From Colletotrichum lupini (Eukaryota > Ascomycota > Sordariomycetes > Glomerellales > Glomerellaceae): 64,000 nucleotides of DNA. Under the pieces are notes generated by a model. The model searched no databases, was not told the origin of the DNA, and saw only the letters and a program-made list of their open reading frames with translations. Location of the stretch: positions 3,224,001-3,288,000 of the forward strand of contig NC_064680.1 of assembly GCF_023278565.1 (NCBI RefSeq), read 5' to 3'. The translations under genes and the position numbers were made by a program. This document shows, one piece after another, positions 57,591 through 64,000 of this stretch. How positions within the stretch are numbered: position 1 is the stretch's first letter; the number at the start of each line of letters is the position of its first letter.

Positions 57591-59753
57591 ATGTCTCGTC
57601 AGCAGAGTCCCGATGATTCTGGCTCCGACGGCGTGGATGCTCACATCCGCGACCCGCCTGCCGCCGTTTCGCAATTTCCATCACAGCCAGAGTCTAACTC
57701 AGCCCATGCCGAAGATGGCATCCACGAAGAGACCGATGTGTGCGGCCCAGAAGAATCTGCCCGTCGTCTGGAAGTCGAAGCTCACGAAAGAGAGCTCGAC
57801 GAGCAAATCCGCATAGAGATAGATGCTCAAGAGCGCGAGGCTATATGGCGTCACCAAGTGCAAGCCGAGAGTCCCAGCAACAATCCCCAAACTTCTCAGG
57901 CATCATCCCAAACACCACCTCTCGTCATCGGCGCACCGCTGGGCAAGAATCTCACCGTCGTAGAAGCCGCGCGTCGCCTCGTCGCTCAATGGGAAGCAAT
58001 CCACGAGTCAACCCTCTCATCGACCCCAGACGCTGCCGGCCCCATCCTCGAAGAACTAATACAAGCCCGCGCCCAACTCGATGCTCTCACAGCCCACCAA
58101 CAACAGCATCACGGAGAAGAAGACACACACGTCCCTCTCCTAGACAAAGACCCAGTAACGACACCCCTCAACTCGCTCCAAGCACACAAGGACCAAGCCA
58201 TCGCCTCCAGAATCAAGTTCCTCACAGACTCCCTCCAAGACTCCTCCTATCCCCCGGAGCACGCCAACATCACCGCCGCAATCTCCCTCTACCGCGCCTC
58301 CCGCATCCCATACTCTGCCAACTGGACTCTCATCTACGCGGGCCACCTCGTCGACTTTGCGCCGACCTACGCCTCCTTCACCGCAGACCGCGCCACCCGC
58401 CTGGCACGCTACAGCCGCCTTCACGGCGAAGGATGGCTCTGGATCGAGCCGCCTCTGGCCCGTGACGCCGGCGGCGGCCCCTCGCCCTTCTTCTCCGCGC
58501 GCAAGAGTACTTTTCTCCCAGAGACGGACTCGACATACGACATGGGCCACTACAGCGTCACCATGTCGTTCCGCAGGATGAAGTCCCTCGCGTACTGCGG
58601 CGCGGAGCCGCTACTGAGAAGCATGGCCGTGTCCAAGAAAAGGAAGCACGAGGAGTGCAACGACAACGACGAGGAGGCGGCAATGGCAAACTTGAAAGAC
58701 TGGCCAGTCGTCGCCGAGAACGAAGAATACGACGACCTCGACGCAGCTTCAGACTCGGACTTGCCTTGCTTCCCTCCTCGCTATACCAGAAATCCCAAAT
58801 CGCGCACACCATCATCTTCCTCTCGAGCAGGTATAAAACCCCCATCCGCCCTCCGCCGAAACCGCCCGTCGCGCCACCCACACATGGCCCGCGACCCCTC
58901 GGCGCCAACCCTCCACTTCCGCACCCTCCTCGACAGCGGCGCGACGCTGCCGATGCTCTACAACCGCGACGCACGCGCCCTGGGCATCGAGCGCGGCTCC
59001 TACGCCGCCGTCTCCCGCATCTCCATCGAGACGGCCTCGGACACGGTGGCGACATGGCTGTACGAGATGGAAGTCGCCGTCGTGGACACGGTCACGTGCG
59101 ACCCCCTCGTCTCGGCGTCGGAGCCCGTCTGGCCGGCGGAGGAGCCCATGCTCGGCGGAATCACGCTCGTCATGGTACGCGGCTCACCCAAAGCTGGAAA
59201 TGGTTCTTTCGCGTCGCCTCGTGGGGGCACGGACGCTGTGGCCAAGACGACGGCGGAGGCTGGGACGACGTTTCTTGAAAAGGCGACGAGTCTGGTTGAT
59301 ATGGCCGAGGGCCGCGATTACGGCCGGCTTTCCGGGCTTTTGCCGTTCAAAGTGTGTTATGTGCAGAGCACGCCTGGGCTCCGGACGATTTGGATGGGCG
59401 AGGACCGGCGTGATGTGCTGGGTGCGCATCGGATGCCCGGCCAGATGCGGTGGGCGCCGGGGACGGGGAAGGTGTGTGACCCGGGTCATCCAAGGGAAGT
59501 GTGGAAGACAGTCTGTCGAGATGATGGCGGGAGGCCTGCGGTGCTTCGTATGGAACATGAAAAGGCGGCGGCGATCTCTGGTTATGGGGAGAAAGGGGTA
59601 AGCTTGGTTGATGTTGAGGAGAAGGGATGGAAGGGACGGAGTGAGGTCACAGTCACGGATGAGAATGGCGTCAGGGCGAGGCATGTCATTGAGCCTAGGA
59701 CATTGGATTCGCAGCGAGAGAAGCAACGCAAGAAAGTTAGATTATTTCAGTAG
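57591..59753 (+). CDS. Unknown protein with a retropepsin-like DSGAT motif
   Basis: Continuous frame of 720 residues from the ATG at 57591. The N-terminal 110 residues are acidic and disordered. A helical Gln/Ala-rich region follows (LTVVEAARRLVAQWEAIHES). A segment around TLIYAGHLVDFAPTYASFTADR ends near the basic cluster KKRKHEE. From about residue 440 the text reads TLLDSGATLPMLYNRDARAL with Asp448, the arrangement of a retroviral-type aspartic protease active site (hydrophobic-hydrophobic-D-S/T-G-A-T). It continues to strand-like LYEMEVAVVDT, as in retropepsin folds of cellular proteins. Whether it is proteolytic is unknown. It has normal codon use, no RIP and no flanking repeats, so it is a resident gene rather than a live element. 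A possible last exon at 59870-60040 would replace the final seven codons (771 residues). Confidence 0.75.
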   Translation: MSRQQSPDDSGSDGVDAHIRDPPAAVSQFPSQPESNSAHAEDGIHEETDVCGPEESARRLEVEAHERELDEQIRIEIDAQEREAIWRHQVQAESPSNNPQTSQASSQTPPLVIGAPLGKNLTVVEAARRLVAQWEAIHESTLSSTPDAAGPILEELIQARAQLDALTAHQQQHHGEEDTHVPLLDKDPVTTPLNSLQAHKDQAIASRIKFLTDSLQDSSYPPEHANITAAISLYRASRIPYSANWTLIYAGHLVDFAPTYASFTADRATRLARYSRLHGEGWLWIEPPLARDAGGGPSPFFSARKSTFLPETDSTYDMGHYSVTMSFRRMKSLAYCGAEPLLRSMAVSKKRKHEECNDNDEEAAMANLKDWPVVAENEEYDDLDAASDSDLPCFPPRYTRNPKSRTPSSSSRAGIKPPSALRRNRPSRHPHMARDPSAPTLHFRTLLDSGATLPMLYNRDARALGIERGSYAAVSRISIETASDTVATWLYEMEVAVVDTVTCDPLVSASEPVWPAEEPMLGGITLVMVRGSPKAGNGSFASPRGGTDAVAKTTAEAGTTFLEKATSLVDMAEGRDYGRLSGLLPFKVCYVQSTPGLRTIWMGEDRRDVLGAHRMPGQMRWAPGTGKVCDPGHPREVWKTVCRDDGGRPAVLRMEHEKAAAISGYGEKGVSLVDVEEKGWKGRSEVTVTDENGVRARHVIEPRTLDSQREKQRKKVRLFQ

Positions 59754-59869
59754 GTGGTTAAAGAACAGCGCCATTATTCTGTGACCTTGAAGTCTGGATT
59801 CTATCAGGGCAGGAGGATTAGGTTTGTCAAAGGTTCGTTCGGAAATGAGTGGTTATAGTCAGTCTTCAG

Positions 59870-60040
59870 TCCCAATGCCAAAAGAGATACAAACAGTATC
59901 AAGACGACTACAACACTGCAGAGCCTCCCGTCGACCCTGCAATTTGGTTCGATTTAGCAACACCGAGCTCTTCGCAACCAGGCTCGTCAGGTTCGTCAGG
60001 TCATAGATCCTCACAATCCGGATCTTCGACGGGACAGTGA
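59870..60040 (+). CDS. Possible additional 3' exon of the retropepsin-like gene
   Basis: An open stretch in phase 0 behind a TTCAG acceptor reads KRYKQYQDDYNTAEPPVDPA followed by a Ser/Gly-rich tail and TGA. Joining to a GTTAGA donor at 59736 (134-bp intron) keeps frame and continues the charged helix REKQRKK. Composition looks coding, but the donor is weak and the readthrough stop at 59753 is equally possible. Confidence 0.4.
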   Translation, partial: SQCQKRYKQYQDDYNTAEPPVDPAIWFDLATPSSSQPGSSGSSGHRSSQSGSSTGQ

Positions 60041-63000
60041 ACGATGGATCAGATAGATGCTTATGGAGTATTAAATACTGAGTAATAGCTTTATGCCCAC
60101 ATGCCGTTCACTTCCCTCATGACAGTGCGTGCCAACTCTCTTTTCCCAAACCTTTTGCTTCCATCAAAAGACTTGGATGATTCCAGCCTCCCAAGGTAAT
60201 GGCATAAAAACATCAAACACCCGAGGAAGAAAAAGTCCACATTGAACTTCCATAAATAACACAGTTTGCGTGGATGCCCGTACTCTGTACCACGTCCGCA
60301 ATCTGCTGATACCGATAGCATAAACTACTCTTCATACGCTCATATATCCATCATTACACTTCGTCAACATCAACCAGCGGTGAAGCTGTCAGGACTCAGA
60401 AAAGGGGGGGGGGGGGGGGTCCGCAAATCATTACCCCGAAAGCATTGTCGAGTGTCGACAACCCCCCTGATGCTGTTCTCATGCAAATCTCGGCAGCATC
60501 CGCCCTCAAGGGTCCCCGAATAGGTATTCCGTCATCTCGCCTCGCCCTGTTGCTGCACGGGGTTCGATTGTGACTCTGTGAGTTCCGCGTGTCATGAACA
60601 AAGTGGAAACGCAATGCCAAAAAATGACAAGTCTATCGATAATTTGATGTGTCCGTAAGGCAAAGAAAAGAAAACGAGGCTTCTGCGTGGCGGTCAAGAA
60701 ATCAAGGGGACGGATGTTCCAGGGATATACGAATAGAGTTGGCAAAACGTGACTAGCTAGGCACTCGCTTCGTGTCATCTCTGCTATCAATAGCATCGAC
60801 AATATCCGTAATCCACCGACAAACAGACGCAGTAAGCAGTGAAAGAAAAAAAAAACCACTTTCTGCCATGCCTCCTTGCATCAACAAAGAACCAATTGCT
60901 TTTTGGGGCCGTCCGGCTGCCTTAGGCCTCTTGCTCGTGCGTGCGGGTGGCTGTTCGGAACGGGATTCCTAGTATAGGGCGACTCGGAAGGGGGAACGGA
61001 GATGACAGCCCGATTCGAGTCCGACGTTCTCTTTCTTCCGAGGCGGCGGGCTGGGCTTCGACATGGGAATATCGATGCCTCTGCGGCCTGCCCATCGCGA
61101 TCTGCCGGGGGGGAGTAGGTACAGCAACGCCAACGGCCGAATTGAAAGGCGGCCTCGAAGGCTCGATTCGCTCGAAGCCCCCCCCCAAGAAACCCACTTG
61201 CACACTGTTGGTCGAATACGAATCGCCCGCCTTGCTTGCTCCTGAGTCGTTCCCCGGTCTAGTGATCACAGAAAATCGAACAATGACTGAATAAGCCAGA
61301 CGGACTCCAATCCACTCGAGTCCTGTCGCTCCGCCCAATTTCCCCAGTATCAGTAAATGCGTCTTTTGGTCTCTGGACCAGCCCGCCAACGCCGAAGTAA
61401 CGAGCTGGAAGCCTAGGAACCTCACTCGCCGAGACCCGGCCACCCAAAGTATCGCGCAATCGGAGAATTAGGGCGGAGTCTTTTCCCCCAAGGGCCCCAG
61501 ACGCAGGAGATTGTAGGCCGCGAAGAGGGATTGACGCGATTTGAGCTAGGCCTGGGGCTGGTTCTGAGTTCATGGCCCAGTGGCCAATAAGCGGCCTTGG
61601 ACAATGCATTTCGCACCCGTCCCAGGCGTCCCTATGGCCGTATTTCCCAAACAACCAGGCATGCCGTTCGCGCGAAATCTTGTTTTGCGTGCAGGCTTAC
61701 GGTGGGGGAGCCAGACGATGCGTGGTGGCTTGCAGATGCGAGAGTGCAAATCTGCCAATTCCAGCTCAAGGCCCCCGTCCAGTGTCAGTCCAAGGGGGCC
61801 GCCTAGTCGGCTTGTGGGAGCCGTGTCGCGCGGAGATGTGGAGGGGGAACGCGTAAAGTGGTTTTGTTGTTCTCTTGGTTCTCCCTATTGAGTCCTTTCC
61901 TGTGGCCCTGTGGGAGGGTGTTCGTCGCCAACTTAGCGTGTGGTTGGTGTGCAACTCGGGCGAGGAATGGAATGGGCTTTTTGGACTAGTTCTAATTTCC
62001 ATCCGAGATCTCGAGGGAAGACCCCTGGGAATATTGAACAACTGGCAGACATAAACAATCAAACTGCCTGCTTGCAGTAGAAGCATGAGCTAGTGTGAGT
62101 GTCTCTCAGACCCAGAGATAGCAAAGTCGCGATGTTTGCAACGGCATTGACTGGACACGTCCCCAGCCTCACAGGCTACAGAGCGATCTTTATCACTCTG
62201 TATGGATGCTCGTGAACATTACCATTTCGATAGATGCCGAAGTCGATGTCCCGGTTGTGCAGCGCAGCGCAGATATCACCGTAATGCCCCTAGTCTCAAG
62301 CGATGCCCGTGGTAGCCTTCTCTAGCAAACAAATCCGAGCAGTGTTCCATTGCCCCTTTGGTCTGTGCGATATGGCATCAGAATGTCTCAGCCCCGTGCA
62401 CCGGAACATGGCTGGCTCAACGAACGAGTGGTGATTGACTTGCCACGGGTGAAGAAACATAATAAGACCTGACGAGAGGCCGTGTTTGTGTTTCGAGATG
62501 ATATGCTTTCTGACAACAAGCAATCGACAACGCGATAGGGGGTTGCGCGGTTTGTTGGCTAGTGCCACAATCCGTGCCCTAGAGTTGAACCAGAACGAAG
62601 TCGTCAGCCGCGAATCTTATGCCCTTTCGAGGCCATTCAGCTGCTCAAGCACCCGCAATGCTCGGTGCTTTAGACATGCTCTGAGCCCGCTGATTGCTCC
62701 TTGCAGCCGCCGAGGCAAATTCGCCTAGGCGATGACCCCAGCATGGGCTACACAATAGCGCTGTAGACCCGGCTGACACCCTCCTCAAGGACCCGGAATA
62801 GGCAGGCCGGTCGGCGCATCCGGTACCCCGTATGTGGGGATGCGACGGGGATGCAGCTTGTCTTCATTGCAGGATTCGGGCCCTTGAGAAATCCATCACG
62901 GACCGAGGGGTATGTAAAAATGCAACAACTCCTGCGTGATGCCTACAGGCAGGCAGGATCAAAGGGTAAGAGGGTCGTAGGAATTGGCGATCAGAGTCGG

Positions 63001-64000
63001 CAGCCAAATCAATGGTTCATATTCTTCCTGTATGCTGAGCAAGGCCGGAAACCAGCTGCTGAGGGCAGTCTCGGAGGACTCAAACCAGTTCGTAACTCCC
63101 GTGGAGTAGGTAGGGGTAGCCAACCTTCTATGTCGACGGACAGACTATATCTCGTGACTGGGCCGTGGTCCATAGCGAACGATGTGGTATCTGTTCGTGC
63201 CTACCTATCCGTACAGCCTGCTACGGAGCCTGAGACAGCGTATTCGTGTGTGACCAGACCAAGGCATAATTAGACAATCGTTTCTCCTAGAAAGGTGAGA
63301 AGTCCTGACTGTTCTACGGGGGCCCCATGCTGAATAATTTTGGAGATGTCACCGCACATGCCTTTTGGGCTGAGCTAGGTGCCAAGTGACATGTTGGTAG
63401 GAATTGATGATGAATGCACGTGTGTCAAAGTTGGTCTTTAGAGCCTCTGGAAGAGCACTGGCTACGGATGATTGGCTCAGTAGGTGTCAAGATTGATGAC
63501 GGCGACTACCAAGTTTTGAGGCGGACGTCCGTTCTTCAAAAAGTAAGGTGGCTGGAGTCTCAAGGCTGAAGGAGATTTGAATCAGGCGCCGTTCGTTTGT
63601 GCGCTCGGCACCCGCACCTGGAGCGGCGCGCGAGCTTGATGCAGATCTCATCTACCGTTTCCGTGGTGAAGCGAGGAGCGATAACGAACCGTCAGAACTG
63701 CATCTTGAAATGCTGCAATTGATGGGTACGAAATAGTAGAGCTGCGCGCTACCGACGCCTCCGCTGGCACGGGGCAACGGTGTCGGCTATCAACGTTTGC
63801 CGGTCGGTCAAGAATCGGGTTGACGCCTCGCGTGGATGCAGGTGTCCCCGAGGAAACTCTCCACTGTGCCCTGGTCCTGGGGATATAGCTCTTGGGAGCT
63901 CAAGGAGCTTCGCAATCGTCCCCGATTGAACCCCATGGTTGGCCGTCCAGCAAGGAAGATCAAGTGGCTCAAGTGTACAATTGTGTCGCATCCCCAAAGG
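60041..64000. other. Gene-poor right end
   Basis: Four kilobases in which no spliced or unspliced gene convinces. Contains a 16-base G run at 60404-60419. Open frames up to 170 codons occur but lack coding character. A short coding-looking fragment near 63,585-63,738 is listed among the findings. Confidence 0.5.
60404..60419. repeat. Poly-G tract
   Basis: Sixteen consecutive G. Together with the C run at 17171-17186 it is among the longest homopolymers in the window. Confidence 0.9.

Noticed and set aside
62851..63273. 140-codon ATG frame near the right end
   Set aside because: No domain, no coding-like composition and no splice partner; of a length expected by chance in this composition.

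Overview
The window reads as nuclear DNA of a filamentous ascomycete (Pezizomycotina, most likely Sordariomycetes). Genes carry short introns (47-178 bp) with GTAAGT/GTATGT-type donors, intergenic spacers are long, and there is a very AT-rich block carrying the signature of repeat-induced point mutation (RIP). I cannot name the species. All exon coordinates were read by hand from splice signals and frame continuity, and exon sums were checked to be divisible by three.

Layout, left to right. 1-733 (-): 5' part of a secreted pepsin-type aspartic protease, cut by the window edge. 2647-4015 (+): Wss1-like DNA-protein-crosslink protease. 10065-14368 (+): multi-PAS hybrid histidine kinase behind a long pyrimidine-rich leader. 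15727-16755 (-): a small, divergent protein kinase that only appears when two exons are joined. 17787-20019 and 20857-23255 (+): a tandem pair of diverged paralogues with a STAND-type N-terminal domain, an ankyrin-like stretch, no nucleotide-binding domain and a shared C-terminal domain I do not recognise. 23682-24730 (+): MEMO1-family protein. 29611-31100 (+): plasma-membrane t-SNARE (Sso1/syntaxin) with an unexpected 84-residue tail after the membrane anchor.

33296-40328 is a complete LTR retrotransposon of Ty1/copia gene order on the minus strand. It has two 205-bp LTRs and a 5-bp target duplication and is destroyed by RIP. Right of it lie two secreted-type proteins: a SnoaL-like protein (40746-41255) and a berberine-bridge-type FAD oxidase (42299-43918).

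The block 45278-51160 is mostly housekeeping: an unknown conserved-looking protein (-), APC11 of the anaphase-promoting complex (-, four exons), a mitochondrial-type rhodanese (+) and ribosomal protein S2 (+). Then come a 1526-codon orphan gene (51912-56739, -) and a gene with a retropepsin-like DSGAT motif (57591-59753, +, perhaps with one more exon to 60040). The last 4 kb show no convincing gene.

The strongest candidates for new biology are the tandem NACHT-less STAND-like pair with its shared C-terminal module, the t-SNARE tail, the putative cellular retropepsin-like protein, and the inward RIP gradient across both LTRs.
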